Shown here: positions 15,953-24,341 of the stretch, piece by piece
Position numbering within the stretch: the stretch's first letter is position 1
Layout of the letters: every line of letters begins with the position of its first letter
Source: Chelativorans sp. J32
GTDB taxonomy: Bacteria; Pseudomonadota; Alphaproteobacteria; Rhizobiales; Rhizobiaceae
DNA length: 64,000 nucleotides
Direction: 5' to 3'
Assembly (NCBI RefSeq): GCF_000518985.1
Contig: NZ_JAEQ01000004.1
Location: 282,646-346,645, forward strand
Notes under the pieces: model-generated
Seen by the model: the letters and a program-made list of their open reading frames with translations, nothing else
The model's database searches: none
What the model was told of the DNA's origin: nothing
Position numbers and translations under genes: made by a program

Positions 15953-17860
15953 ATGAAGACTTCTATTGCCACCGTCTCCATCAGCGGCGACCTGAAGGAG
16001 AAGCTCGCCGCGATCGCTGCTGCCGGGTTTGACGGCGTGGAGATCTTCGAGAACGACTTTCTCGCCTTCGATGGGACGCCTGCCGAGGTGGGCCGCATGG
16101 TGCGGGACCATGGGCTCGAGATCACGCTGTTTCAGCCTTTTCGCGATTTCGAGGGGATGCCCGAGCCGCATCGGTCGCGCGCCTTCGACCGGGCGGAACG
16201 CAAATTCGACCTGATGCAGGAGCTGGGTACGGACCTGATGCTCGTCTGCTCGAACGTCTCGCCTCTGGCGCTCGGCGGCGTCGATAGGGCCGCCACGGAT
16301 CTCCGCGAGCTTGGGGAGCGAGCTGCGCAACGTGGCCTTCGCGTCGGCTATGAGGCGCTCGCCTGGGGCCGCCACATCAACGACCATCGTGATGCGTGGG
16401 AGATCGTCCGGCGGGCAGATCATCCCAATATCGGCCTGATCCTCGATTCTTTCCATACGCTGGCGCGCCGTATCGATGTAGAGACGATCCGGGCCATTCC
16501 GGGCGACCGCATTTTCATCGTCCAGCTTGCCGACGCACCCGAGATCGATATGGATCTGCTCTATTGGAGCCGCCACTTCCGCAACATGCCCGGGCAGGGC
16601 GACCTGCCGGTTGTAGACTTCATGCGGGCGGTCGCGGCCACGGGATATGATGGCCCGCTCTCGCTCGAAATCTTCAACGACCAGTTCCGCGGCGGATCGC
16701 CGAAATCGATCTCCGTCGACGGGCGGCGGTCCCTCGTGAGCCTCATGGATCAGGTTGCGCGCATCGAGCCCGGCATCCGGCTTTCCGTGCCGTCGATCCC
16801 CGACAGGATCGTGGTTGAGGGCGTGGAGTTCATCGAGTTCGCGGCGGATGAAGAGGAGGCCCGGGAACTCGCCGGCCTGCTCTCTGCGATGGGCTTTGCC
16901 CTTGTCGCCCGCCACCGCAACAAGGATGTCGACCTTTGGCGGCAGGGCGGGATCAACATCGTCATCAACACGGAGAAGGAAGGTTTTGCGCACTCCTCCT
17001 ATATCGTCCATGGCGCCAATGCCTATGCCATGGGGCTCAAGGTGGAGGATGCCGCCGCTACCGTCGCTCGCGCAAAGGCGCTAGGCGCGGAAATCTTCGA
17101 GCAGCGGCATGGACCGGGGGAACTTGCCATACCGGCTATCCGCGGCGTCGGCGGCGGGGTCATCTATTTCCTGGACGGCAGAAGCGAGCTTTCGCGTGTC
17201 TGGGAAATCGAGTTTGAGCCCCTGGCTGGCGGCAAGGAGGCGGATGCGGGGCTCGTGGCAATCGACCATGTCGCCCAGACCATGAATTATGAGGAGATGC
17301 TGACGTGGATCCTGTTCTACACGTCGATCTTCCGCACCCGTAAGTCGCCCATGGTCGACGTTGTCGATCCTGCCGGGCTGGTCCGCAGCCAGGTCATCGA
17401 GAGTGAGGATGGGGCGTTGCGGCTGACGCTCAACGGCGCAGAGAACCGGAAGACGCTCGCCGGCCATTTCATCGCGGAAAGTTTCGGCTCGTCCGTGCAG
17501 CACCTTGCCTTTGCCTGCCGCGACATTTTCGATACGGCGCGCGCTCTGAAGGAACACGGTTTCGAGGCACTGGAAATCTCGCGCAACTATTATGACGACC
17601 TCGAGGCCCGCTTCGGCCTTGATGCGGATTTCTCCGACCGGCTGCGGGCGGAAAACATTCTTTATGACCGTGACGGCGAGGGCGAGTATTTCCAGCTCTA
17701 CAGCACCAATTATGGCGAGGGCTTCTTCTTTGAGATTGTCGAGCGCCGCGGCAGTTACCGCGGCTACGGCGCTGCGAATGCGCCGTTCCGCATCGCTGCG
17801 CAGAAGCGCTCGCTGAGACCTGCAGGACTTCCGAGCCTGGACTTCACCACAATACCATAG
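15953..17860 (+). CDS. quiC: 3-dehydroshikimate dehydratase fused to an HPPD-like domain (QuiC type)
   Basis: A 635-residue two-domain protein. Residues ~1-275 form an AP-endonuclease-2-like TIM barrel with metal-site segments YEALAWGRHIND, LDSFHTLARR and SLEIFND; this is the dehydratase that converts 3-dehydroshikimate to protocatechuate. Residues ~290-620 form a vicinal-oxygen-chelate domain resembling 4-hydroxyphenylpyruvate dioxygenase. It keeps a His-His-Glu pattern: IDHVAQ (~438), QHLAF (~517) and FFEIVE (~593). The full length equals that of known QuiC fusions from pseudomonads. A GGAGGG ribosome-binding site precedes the ATG and a TetR-type operator lies just upstream. Confidence 0.92.
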   Translation: MKTSIATVSISGDLKEKLAAIAAAGFDGVEIFENDFLAFDGTPAEVGRMVRDHGLEITLFQPFRDFEGMPEPHRSRAFDRAERKFDLMQELGTDLMLVCSNVSPLALGGVDRAATDLRELGERAAQRGLRVGYEALAWGRHINDHRDAWEIVRRADHPNIGLILDSFHTLARRIDVETIRAIPGDRIFIVQLADAPEIDMDLLYWSRHFRNMPGQGDLPVVDFMRAVAATGYDGPLSLEIFNDQFRGGSPKSISVDGRRSLVSLMDQVARIEPGIRLSVPSIPDRIVVEGVEFIEFAADEEEARELAGLLSAMGFALVARHRNKDVDLWRQGGINIVINTEKEGFAHSSYIVHGANAYAMGLKVEDAAATVARAKALGAEIFEQRHGPGELAIPAIRGVGGGVIYFLDGRSELSRVWEIEFEPLAGGKEADAGLVAIDHVAQTMNYEEMLTWILFYTSIFRTRKSPMVDVVDPAGLVRSQVIESEDGALRLTLNGAENRKTLAGHFIAESFGSSVQHLAFACRDIFDTARALKEHGFEALEISRNYYDDLEARFGLDADFSDRLRAENILYDRDGEGEYFQLYSTNYGEGFFFEIVERRGSYRGYGAANAPFRIAAQKRSLRPAGLPSLDFTTIP

Positions 17861-18051
17861 GCGTTCTTCGAGCGTGATCGAAGCCGAAGGCGGTTGTGCA
17901 TCCCGGTGCAAACACCGGAGATCCGGCGTAGCTTTAACCGACACGTGCTCCGTCCCGGTTGGGCGAGGGGGAGGCGATTACGTTCCTGCCTTAGGGAACG
18001 TGCCCAGTCGTCCGCGCATTTCTCCTCACCTGATATCTGCGAGGAGGGACC

Positions 18052-18840
18052 ATGCTGCGGGACGTCAAAGATTCATTCCGACCACTCGCCCGCGCGGGGT
18101 ATGCGGCGCGTGGCTTGATCTATGCCGTGATTGGCTTTTTTGCTGCGCTCGCGGCGATCGGCGGTGGTGAAGCGATGGGTTCTCGCGATGCGTTGATGGT
18201 GCTGCTGTCCAGCGGGGCGGGCAATGCGCTTGCCTATGCGCTTGTCTTTGGATTCCTGTTCTATGCTCTGTGGCGTTTTATCCAGGCGGGTTTCGATACC
18301 GATCATCATGGAAAGACTGCCAAGGGTATCGCCATCCGAACGGGTCTCGCGATAAGCGGGATCACCTACGCGGCACTCGCCAGTTACACATGGTCCCTTG
18401 CCAGAGGTGCGGGAAGCGGCGGTAGCGGCGGCGGATGGGCGGACACGCTTGCCTCCTTCGTCGGCGCGCGCTGGGTTTCGGCGGGGCTTGCTCTGGCTCT
18501 TGCCGGCGCGGGCATAGCCCATGTGATGAAGGCTCTTCGCGAACGCTACGCCCGCTATCTCGAAGCAGACGCGAAAACCATGAAGGTCATAAATCCGATC
18601 GCCAAGGCGGGACTGATTGCGCGCGGTCTGGTGTTCCTCGTACTCGCGTTCTTGCTGGCCACACGCTCCGTGCGGGGAGGCGAGGAAGCGAGTTCCAAGG
18701 GCGCGCTCCAGTTCATTCAAGGGCTGCCGTTTGGGTGGCTTCTTCTGACGCTGATGGGCTTGGGCCTGATCGCATTTGCAATATATTCGTTCACCGAAGC
18801 GATCTATCGGCGCATCAATGTGGAAGACGCTCGGGTCTAG
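18052..18840 (+). CDS. DUF1206 membrane protein
   Basis: A 262-residue polytopic protein with six hydrophobic segments. It carries the threefold DUF1206 repeat: ARAGYAARGLIYAVIGFFA, IRTGLAISGITYAALASYT and AKAGLIARGLVFLVLAFLL. A GAGGAGGG ribosome-binding site precedes the ATG. The function of DUF1206 is unknown. It sits beside other small membrane and stress-associated genes and ends at a strong hairpin shared with the convergent DUF378 gene. Confidence 0.88.
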   Translation: MLRDVKDSFRPLARAGYAARGLIYAVIGFFAALAAIGGGEAMGSRDALMVLLSSGAGNALAYALVFGFLFYALWRFIQAGFDTDHHGKTAKGIAIRTGLAISGITYAALASYTWSLARGAGSGGSGGGWADTLASFVGARWVSAGLALALAGAGIAHVMKALRERYARYLEADAKTMKVINPIAKAGLIARGLVFLVLAFLLATRSVRGGEEASSKGALQFIQGLPFGWLLLTLMGLGLIAFAIYSFTEAIYRRINVEDARV

Positions 18841-18855
18841 CCCGAGCCCGGCAGA

Positions 18856-18880
18856 AGCCCCGGCCCTAAAGGCCGGGGCT
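18856..18880. terminator. Bidirectional hairpin terminator
   Basis: A perfect 10-bp GC-rich stem, AGCCCCGGCC / GGCCGGGGCT, with loop CTAAA lies between the convergent DUF1206 and DUF378 genes. No T-tract follows, so it may act with Rho or mainly protect transcript ends. Confidence 0.7.
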
Positions 18881-18897
18881 CGTCTGCACAGGTCTTC

Positions 18898-19128
18898 TCA
18901 GTGCACATTCCGCTCGGCCCTGACCTCGCCCTCGCTGAGACTTCTGACGAATGGTATGAGCTGCCAAATCGCTGACAGGCCAACGAGAACATAGACGATC
19001 CGCGAAAGCGTTGCGTCCTGGCCACCGAAGATGGCCGCAACGAGGTCGAACTGGAACAGGCCCACCAACAGCCAGTTCAGGCCGCCCACGATGATGAGCA
19101 GCAGCGTTATGATGTTCAATGCGTGCAT
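18898..19128 (-). CDS. DUF378 family small membrane protein
   Basis: A 76-residue protein with two membrane segments and the DUF378 core NIITLLLIIVGGLNWLLVGLFQFDLVAAIFGG followed by SRIVYVLVGLSAIWQL. A TAGGAG ribosome-binding site precedes the ATG. The upstream region shows GGAAC-N17-GTT (minus strand, 19157-19181), the pattern recognised by the alphaproteobacterial general stress sigma factor EcfG. Function unknown; stress-linked expression is inferred. Confidence 0.9.
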   Translation of the reverse strand: MHALNIITLLLIIVGGLNWLLVGLFQFDLVAAIFGGQDATLSRIVYVLVGLSAIWQLIPFVRSLSEGEVRAERNVH

Positions 19129-19156
19129 TTGCTTCTCCTAGAGCTTGATGGCTCCC

Positions 19157-19181
19157 AACAGCCCCGGTGGCGCAACGTTCC
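19157..19181 (-). promoter_or_regulatory. Candidate EcfG-type promoter of the DUF378 gene
   Basis: On the minus strand, GGAAC (19181-19177) is followed after 17 bp by GTT (19159-19157). The GTT lies about 28 bp before the start codon, a normal leader length. Confidence 0.5.
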
Positions 19182-19314
19182 CTTGAGGAAATCCCTCGTG
19201 AGCTCCCTTCATCGGGAATCTGGATCAACAGCCGCGCCGCCCTCTACTAGCGACCGGACTGCGGTCGCAGACCTGGGAAGTCCGCCTGTGGGAGCAGCTT
19301 GGCGGCGACGCATG

Positions 19315-19731
19315 TCAGCGCTGGACCACGATTTCCGTCTTCAAGCTCTTCTGAAGGGCGATGCCCGAACCGCCCGCGGCTGGAGTAGCTGCGTCGTCAG
19401 GCTCAATGGCGGAACCATGGCTTTGCCAGCGCAAATCTTTCGTCGGCGCGCTGAAGGAAGCATGAATGCCTTCGCCCTCCATCCTTCCATGGGCTGTCGG
19501 CAGCACGCCGGCGACGCGGCACGCCGCCCTGAAGGCGCGGAAGGCAGCGGAAGGTGCTTTCAGCCCGTCGAGGCAGTCGCGGCAGGCCCGGACGGCACTG
19601 CGATATTCTCGGCATCTTGTGATTGGCCATGACCCAAGCAGGCACTCTAGTGCCTCGAAGGCCGTCGCCACGTTGCGCAGATTACCGCCGAGCGAAATTT
19701 GCACGGTCAACGGAAAGGCTTTGTCGTTCAT
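19315..19731 (-). CDS. DUF982 domain protein
   Basis: A 138-residue protein whose first ~80 residues fit DUF982: FPLTVQISLGGNLRNVATAFEALECLLGSWP followed by YRSAVRACRDCLDGLKAPSAAFRAFRAACRVAGVL. DUF982 proteins are small and almost confined to Rhizobiales; their role is unknown. The last ~55 residues are an unusual tail without recognisable similarity. The ATG at 19731 is chosen because the domain starts a few residues later; the ribosome-binding site is weak. A GGAAC-N17-GTT promoter pattern lies at 19793-19817. Confidence 0.75.
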   Translation of the reverse strand: MNDKAFPLTVQISLGGNLRNVATAFEALECLLGSWPITRCREYRSAVRACRDCLDGLKAPSAAFRAFRAACRVAGVLPTAHGRMEGEGIHASFSAPTKDLRWQSHGSAIEPDDAATPAAGGSGIALQKSLKTEIVVQR

Positions 19732-19792
19732 GGTATTCGCCGTGTTATTGTCGTTTTTGTCGGTGGCTTCGCCCCATATCAGCCGGCCTTTC

Positions 19793-19817
19793 AACACCCG
19801 AGGCCGCGGTTGGTTCC
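19793..19817 (-). promoter_or_regulatory. Candidate EcfG-type promoter of a DUF982 gene
   Basis: On the minus strand GGAAC (19817-19813) is followed after 17 bp by GTT (19795-19793), ~62 bp before the start codon of the DUF982 gene. Confidence 0.45.
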
Positions 19818-19934
19818 CCTGGATCGTTCCTTTTTGCGAAGGGAGCGATGAATGCGGTCACCCGCATCGGGCCCGCAGCATGGTGGCGCGTGCTGCATTG
19901 GGTCAGGTGCTCTTAATGGCAGGGGATACGTGGT

Positions 19935-20219
19935 TTAGGGCCTGCAACGCAGCCCGTCGGATGCTCTTCCCGGCGCCGGCATATCAGAAGCCAGAATGCC
20001 GTAGGTCTCGGCAAAATCGAGGAATGCTTCCCAAGCGTTTTCCACAAGCTCGGAGTCTTCCGTGGCGGATACGAACGAGTCAAAAGCGCGTTCCAGGACG
20101 GCATCGCTCTCGATCGGGAACTGGGCAACGATGTCGATGGCCTGCTCCAAATCCCAAACCTCGGCATTCTCGCCGGGGCTCAACACGATCCTTACGGGAA
20201 GCTGGAAATGCGGCTGCAT
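19935..20219 (-). CDS. Small DUF982-like acidic protein
   Basis: A 94-residue protein with the DUF982 layout: FQLPVRIVLSPGENAEVWDLEQAIDIVAQFPIES, then a helical stretch VLERAFDSFVSATEDSELVENAWEAFLDFAETYGIL. It is far more acidic than the neighbouring DUF982 protein and lacks the usual Arg-rich middle, so it is a divergent member. The ATG at 20219 has an AAGGGACGAG ribosome-binding site; the frame continues upstream but is not protein-like there. Confidence 0.65.
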   Translation of the reverse strand: MQPHFQLPVRIVLSPGENAEVWDLEQAIDIVAQFPIESDAVLERAFDSFVSATEDSELVENAWEAFLDFAETYGILASDMPAPGRASDGLRCRP

Positions 20220-20417
20220 GCTCGTCCCTTTTGCAAGCCAAAGAGCCAAAACGGCCGAGAGCGGCAAAAGTTGCACGTTCATCGCCGGGGAGTCCAGCGA
20301 CAGGGATCTTAGAGCCGGTATCTGCGCCGCTGCAACAGGCGGTCCGGGCCGAACTTTTTGCCCCGCCGCTTGTTCGAATGTCCCGGCAGATGCCGTGACC
20401 CGAACTAGGAGAGCCAG

Positions 20418-20600
20418 ATGCACAAGGACGAAGCAAAGGGTACCGCAAAAAAGATGCGCGGCAGCGTCAAAGAAGCCGCAGGAAGAGCAACCGGCGATGA
20501 CAAACTTCGCGCCGATGGCAAGGCCGATAAAGCAGAAGGCAGCGTCCAGAAGGGCGTCGGCAAGGCCAAGGACGCGATCAGAGACGCGCTCAAGAAGTAG
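20418..20600 (+). CDS. CsbD family stress protein
   Basis: A 60-residue, highly charged protein: MHKDEAKGTAKKMRGSVKEA, then an Ala/Gly/Lys-rich helical repeat ending KAKDAIRDALKK. This is the CsbD family, abundant under general stress in many bacteria, of unknown molecular function. An AGGAGAG ribosome-binding site precedes the ATG. Upstream CGAAC-N17-GTT (20350-20374) is a one-mismatch version of the EcfG promoter pattern. Confidence 0.9.
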   Translation: MHKDEAKGTAKKMRGSVKEAAGRATGDDKLRADGKADKAEGSVQKGVGKAKDAIRDALKK

Positions 20601-20663
20601 TGGCGGTTCCCGGAATTTGATCTCGGCTGGGCTGACGCAGCAGTGGCCCAGCCGGAAACGAGG

Positions 20664-21185
20664 TCAGGCGTTCAACGCAGGATGGCGGCGAGCCCCGCCA
20701 TAGCGCATCCAGAGCAGAAGCGCTCCAAGCACAGGCACCAGAATGTCGGTGTAGAAGATGATTCCCGCATTCCCCGGCGCAAAATTTCCGGCAGTGACCA
20801 TCTGGTATACGTGACCACCGGCTGCACCAAGCAGGAAGCAAGCAGGTCCCAGCACGGCGGCCAGGCGCATTTCGAAGCCGCTGCGATAGGCAAGAAAACC
20901 GACGACCGCGAAACCTAAGCTCGCCCAGCCCACTTCCGCTTGAAACGGGCTGTTCTCCCACCCGATGAAGGAGGCGGCCACGTCTCCGAAGAAAACGTGC
21001 ATGACGAAGTTATAGAGAAACGTGAAGCCGATCACGAACAGCGCGTAGAAGGCCAGCGCCGACTCAGCGAACTCAGAGCGCCCCGTTACCCGCGCTCTCG
21101 ATTGGGAGATCGCGGTCGCAATCGCGGCGATTATGAGAAAAGTCAGCGTGAAGTTGCTCAGCAGAAAAGCGATTAGATTCGCCAT
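20664..21185 (-). CDS. Small integral membrane protein (DUF6790-like)
   Basis: A 173-residue protein with five hydrophobic segments, starting MANLIAFLLSNFTLTFLIIAAI. The middle contains YNFVMHVFFGDVAASFIGWENSPFQAEVGWASLGFAVVG, followed by GACFLLGAAGGHVYQM-like and LGALLLWMRY helices. The pattern of a conserved IGWxxSPFQxEVG loop resembles the DUF6790 family. The ATG at 21185 has an excellent GGGAGGAGAG site. No biochemical function is known. Confidence 0.8.
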   Translation of the reverse strand: MANLIAFLLSNFTLTFLIIAAIATAISQSRARVTGRSEFAESALAFYALFVIGFTFLYNFVMHVFFGDVAASFIGWENSPFQAEVGWASLGFAVVGFLAYRSGFEMRLAAVLGPACFLLGAAGGHVYQMVTAGNFAPGNAGIIFYTDILVPVLGALLLWMRYGGARRHPALNA

Positions 21186-21324
21186 CTCTCTCCTCCCGCC
21201 TTGATGGCTGCAAGCCGTCGTCGCGCTCAGTCGCGGCCCGGCTTCGGGGGAAATATGGCACAGCAAGGCCTCACCGGATAGCGGTGCAGCATGTATGATC
21301 CGCGCAACCCGCCGGATTGATGGG

Positions 21325-22506
21325 CTAGAGCCGTCGGCCCGCAACCGTGCTGAGCGGAATGGGCGCAATCACCGCCCGGTTCTTGCCGGCCTGCTTCGCC
21401 TTGTAAAGCGATCGATCCGCACTCGCCATCATTGCCGAAAGCTGCTCCGACTGATGCCGCGTATGGATGCCGATGCTTATCGTGACGGGATAGTCATCCG
21501 GAAGCCCCGTGATTCTTGCACGGTCCAGTTCGCTGCGGACCCGCTCGGCGTATTCGAGCAGATCATGCCGTCGTGTCTGGTGGTAGAACAGCGCGAACTC
21601 CTCACCACCTGTACGGCCGACGAAATCGGCAGCGCCATGGAGGGCAAGAACTCTTCCGACACCGGCTATGACCTGATCGCCGACGGCATGGCCGAACGTG
21701 TCATTGATCTGTTTGAAATTGTCGATATCGGCGAGCATAAGTGCCGAGGAAAGCGGCGCGGGTGCAGTGCATTTTAGTGCCGTGGCTACCTTGCTCTCGA
21801 AACCGCGACGGTTGAGGATACCCGTCAGATAGTCCTGGTCGACCTCTGTGCGAAGCTCGTTGAGCATCTGAGCAGCCGCCGCCACCAAGAAGGTCAACGC
21901 AATCAGGATGGCAAGCAACGGCGTCACCGCCTGCACGGTTGCCCAGTAGGCCGACCCGTGAACGGAGCCTGAAGAATTGACATCCAAGGCTTTGAACAAA
22001 GTGGCCGTCGGCCGTACGACCGCGATCGCGAAGAGGAAAATCGTTACGGCCACGAACAGCCGATCTACACTCGATCTGATTCCGGCTCGTATCAGCAGCC
22101 AGCCGGTCACTGCAGAAAGGACCGCAAAGCCAGTGTTCACGGTGTAAATGCGCCCCTCGACGGAAGGGACGACAAGGAGATAGCGGTAGAAGAATACAGC
22201 GCAGATCGCACACGTCGTCACGAAAGCCAGGACGGGCACCCGTGCTCTCACGCGCATGAGAGCGCTCACGCAGGCTGACAGGACCGCGCCAAGAAAGAGG
22301 CAGTTGACCGCAATGCGAAGACCCGGACCTTCGAATTCGTCGAGAAAGTCATTCGCCACGAAAGCCAGTCCATAACAAAGGAATGCGATCCCAAGCAGCA
22401 AGAGATGTTTTTGGGTTGGCTTACTCCACCATAGAAGAAGAAACGTCGCGGTTAGGACTGCGGCGATCGCTGGGTTCAGCAACTCAAAAAACAACTGACC
22501 TGCCAA
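21325..22506 (-). CDS. Membrane-anchored diguanylate cyclase
   Basis: A 393-residue protein with about six N-terminal membrane helices (residues ~1-215) and a C-terminal GGDEF domain. The catalytic domain shows DYLTGILNRRGF, DIDNFKQINDTFGHAVGD and the active-site signature RTGGEEFAL, so it should make cyclic di-GMP from GTP. The inhibitory RxxD site upstream of GGEEF is absent (GAAD), so product inhibition may be lost. The start is a TTG at 22506; no ATG is available before the first helix. No EAL domain is present. Confidence 0.88.
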   Translation of the reverse strand: MAGQLFFELLNPAIAAVLTATFLLLWWSKPTQKHLLLLGIAFLCYGLAFVANDFLDEFEGPGLRIAVNCLFLGAVLSACVSALMRVRARVPVLAFVTTCAICAVFFYRYLLVVPSVEGRIYTVNTGFAVLSAVTGWLLIRAGIRSSVDRLFVAVTIFLFAIAVVRPTATLFKALDVNSSGSVHGSAYWATVQAVTPLLAILIALTFLVAAAAQMLNELRTEVDQDYLTGILNRRGFESKVATALKCTAPAPLSSALMLADIDNFKQINDTFGHAVGDQVIAGVGRVLALHGAADFVGRTGGEEFALFYHQTRRHDLLEYAERVRSELDRARITGLPDDYPVTISIGIHTRHQSEQLSAMMASADRSLYKAKQAGKNRAVIAPIPLSTVAGRRL

Positions 22507-22710
22507 GTGTCAGCCTTTTCATTGTAGGAGAGTTCTATGATCTCCCTCTAGATCCACCTGCCCAAGGAAGCGTTAAACCCCAACTTGGTTGAATGCACAG
22601 AAGTGGTGGTAACGGCAGAAAGCCGGGCACCCCACTCCGTCGTCATAGGATCGCTACCGTCGCACGCGCCAGCCTGCATATCCCGCCGTTAAGCGGCACT
22701 GCGGCCAACG

Positions 22711-22875
22711 TCACGCCAGCCAATAGGCGAGACAGAACGTTGCCAGGAAAAGCACGCAGACCAGTGCGGTGAAGGTCGCCGGGCGGCTTCTGGGAGCCAG
22801 ATCCTCGGCCAGAACCTTGAATTTCTTGGGCTCCCCCCATTTCACCCGCCGGAACTTGTAGACGTTATCCCGCAT
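22711..22875 (-). CDS. Small single-membrane-span protein
   Basis: A 54-codon frame beginning MRDNVYKFRRVKWGEPKKFK and ending in a single hydrophobic segment TFTALVCVLFLATFCLAYWLA. A basic cytoplasmic N-terminus followed by one C-terminal helix suggests a tail-anchored peptide. The ribosome-binding site is poor and no family is recognised. Codon choice is GC-rich like the neighbours, which favours a real gene. Confidence 0.45.
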   Translation of the reverse strand: MRDNVYKFRRVKWGEPKKFKVLAEDLAPRSRPATFTALVCVLFLATFCLAYWLA

Positions 22876-22957
22876 TTTGCGAATTTTGGCGCCGGGGGCG
22901 TTAAGAATCAGTCAAGACTGTGCCGGCGCCATGGATATTGGCCTCGATGAAATGCGT

Positions 22958-23671
22958 TCATTCACACTGCCGGCGAGGACCGCCGCCGTAAGGCTGGTAC
23001 GTATTGTCCTCCGGCCGATACGAGCGGTATCTGGCAAAGCAGGACTGGATATGTGCCGGATCCAGGTGAGAGGCTGGCGCTGGGGGCGCACTGAAGCTGT
23101 TGCCCAACGCGGAGGATTCCTCTGACGAAGCGCTGACCACCTGCTCTGGCTCGTCCCGTGTTTCGAAAGCGTTGGAAGTTTCGGAGAACGGGGAGACGCA
23201 CTCGCGTCGCTCGCCGCTATAGGCGGTGTATCTGTTGTCCTCGGGATTGTAGGAGCGATATCGCTCCAAACACCATGCGACATGCGCTGCGTCGGGCTGC
23301 GAAGCCGGCTGAAAGGTCGGCTCGGCTACGGCCGAGGCGGTTATAGGGTCGACGGTCGACTCCATAGGATCCATGGTCGACCCGGCGTTGAATCCGGCGA
23401 GTTGCTCATCGGCAGCGGCTTGCGCCTGCATTGGCATTCCTGCTTTGGCTGGCGCCGGTGCGGGTTTCGTATTCTTCGGCAAAGCTTCCTGATTGGCGCT
23501 GACCCTTACGGGTTCGTTGCTCCATGGCCCTGAATAACTCGCATTGAACTGACGGACAGGAACCGGCTCGGCGGTCAGATACACAATAGTGACGGCGGCG
23601 CCGCTCACGAAGATGACGAGGGTCAGGAAAAAGCCGCTGATGAAGGCGAATAGATATTTCATAGTGCGCAT
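22958..23671 (-). CDS. Twin BA14K-domain membrane-anchored protein
   Basis: A 237-residue protein with an N-terminal membrane anchor or signal (MKYLFAFISGFFLTLVIFVSGAAVTIVYL), a Pro/Ala-rich spacer and two BA14K motifs: HVAWCLERYRSYNPEDNRYTAY (near residue 140) and HIQSCFARYRSYRPEDNTYQPY (at the C-terminus). BA14K proteins are lectin-like, immunoreactive envelope proteins first described in Brucella. The usual form has one motif; here it is duplicated. The ATG at 23671 follows a GGGAGGGACG site; an ATG at 23662 is an alternative. Confidence 0.85.
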   Translation of the reverse strand: MRTMKYLFAFISGFFLTLVIFVSGAAVTIVYLTAEPVPVRQFNASYSGPWSNEPVRVSANQEALPKNTKPAPAPAKAGMPMQAQAAADEQLAGFNAGSTMDPMESTVDPITASAVAEPTFQPASQPDAAHVAWCLERYRSYNPEDNRYTAYSGERRECVSPFSETSNAFETRDEPEQVVSASSEESSALGNSFSAPPAPASHLDPAHIQSCFARYRSYRPEDNTYQPYGGGPRRQCE

Positions 23672-23762
23672 CCCTGGTTCGTCCCTCCCTTCCAGAATGA
23701 AGCGAGCGGCCCAGAGTTCCCTCCGATGTGAGTCGGACAAGGATTTGCGCTGGGGATGCGCA

Positions 23763-23879
23763 ATGAGACAGGCAATGGGAGCTGGACGTTACCTGGTCTG
23801 TACCCGCGATCCCGTCAGAAAGAAGCGCCGCGTGGTCTTGCTGGATATTGACCGGTTGCCACTGTTTACAATCGTCTAG
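23763..23879 (+). CDS. Possible 38-residue basic peptide
   Basis: A short frame MRQAMGAGRYLVCTRDPVRKKRRVVLLDIDRLPLFTIV with a GGGGATG sequence just upstream. No family is recognised and the length is too short to judge. It is listed because the gap between the BA14K and double-CxxC genes holds nothing else. Confidence 0.2.
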   Translation: MRQAMGAGRYLVCTRDPVRKKRRVVLLDIDRLPLFTIV

Positions 23880-23996
23880 TTCTGCATATTTCGGATGCCA
23901 AGGATATCTTTATGCGGCCAAAGATGCCGTGGCCGTATTTACTTCACCCTGCTTGCGTTATAAATCGCTTCTGGGGAACAATTGGGGGAAGTTGAC

Positions 23997-24209
23997 GTGG
24001 AAAACCATCCGCGTTGGAGCTGTCATGGGTGCGACGCCGAATTTCCATTGCGGCTGAACGACAAGTGGCGAACGCTTCGGGTATCGATCAGCCATCCCGA
24101 AGCTGCATCTCGCCTCGATGAGGTCTTCGAGCTGTGCCCCGCCTGTCACTTGAAGCTGATGGAGCTTGCCCACCCTCGAAAATGGCCCCGGGTGGGCGTT
24201 GGCAGCTAG
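23997..24209 (+). CDS. Small double-CxxC (zinc-ribbon-like) protein
   Basis: A 70-residue protein with CHGC near the N-terminus (residues ~9-12) and CPAC in the second half, a spacing that could bind one zinc ion. The GTG at 23997 is chosen because a GGGGGAAG ribosome-binding site stands 5-6 bp before it; a TTG at 23982 would place that site inside the gene. Sequence between the two motifs is polar with a DEVFEL helix. No family is recognised. Confidence 0.6.
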   Translation: MENHPRWSCHGCDAEFPLRLNDKWRTLRVSISHPEAASRLDEVFELCPACHLKLMELAHPRKWPRVGVGS

Positions 24210-24341
24210 CAGCGACGCGGAAGGGGCATGCCTCTCCCGGCGATGCTGAAGCTGCGGCCGGCACTTTCGCGGTGCGTTCATGCCGGCGGAAGAGCAGGGC
24301 GCTCCGCCGTTGTAAAGAGCAGCGAGCGCCTCTCATCCCGT

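Noticed and set aside
15836..17011. 391-codon minus-strand frame opposite quiC
   Set aside because: Antisense shadow of the well-supported dehydratase.
17995..18020. EcfG-type promoter before the DUF1206 gene
   Set aside because: GGAAC is present, but 17 bp later the sequence is CATT, not GTT, so the match is insufficient.
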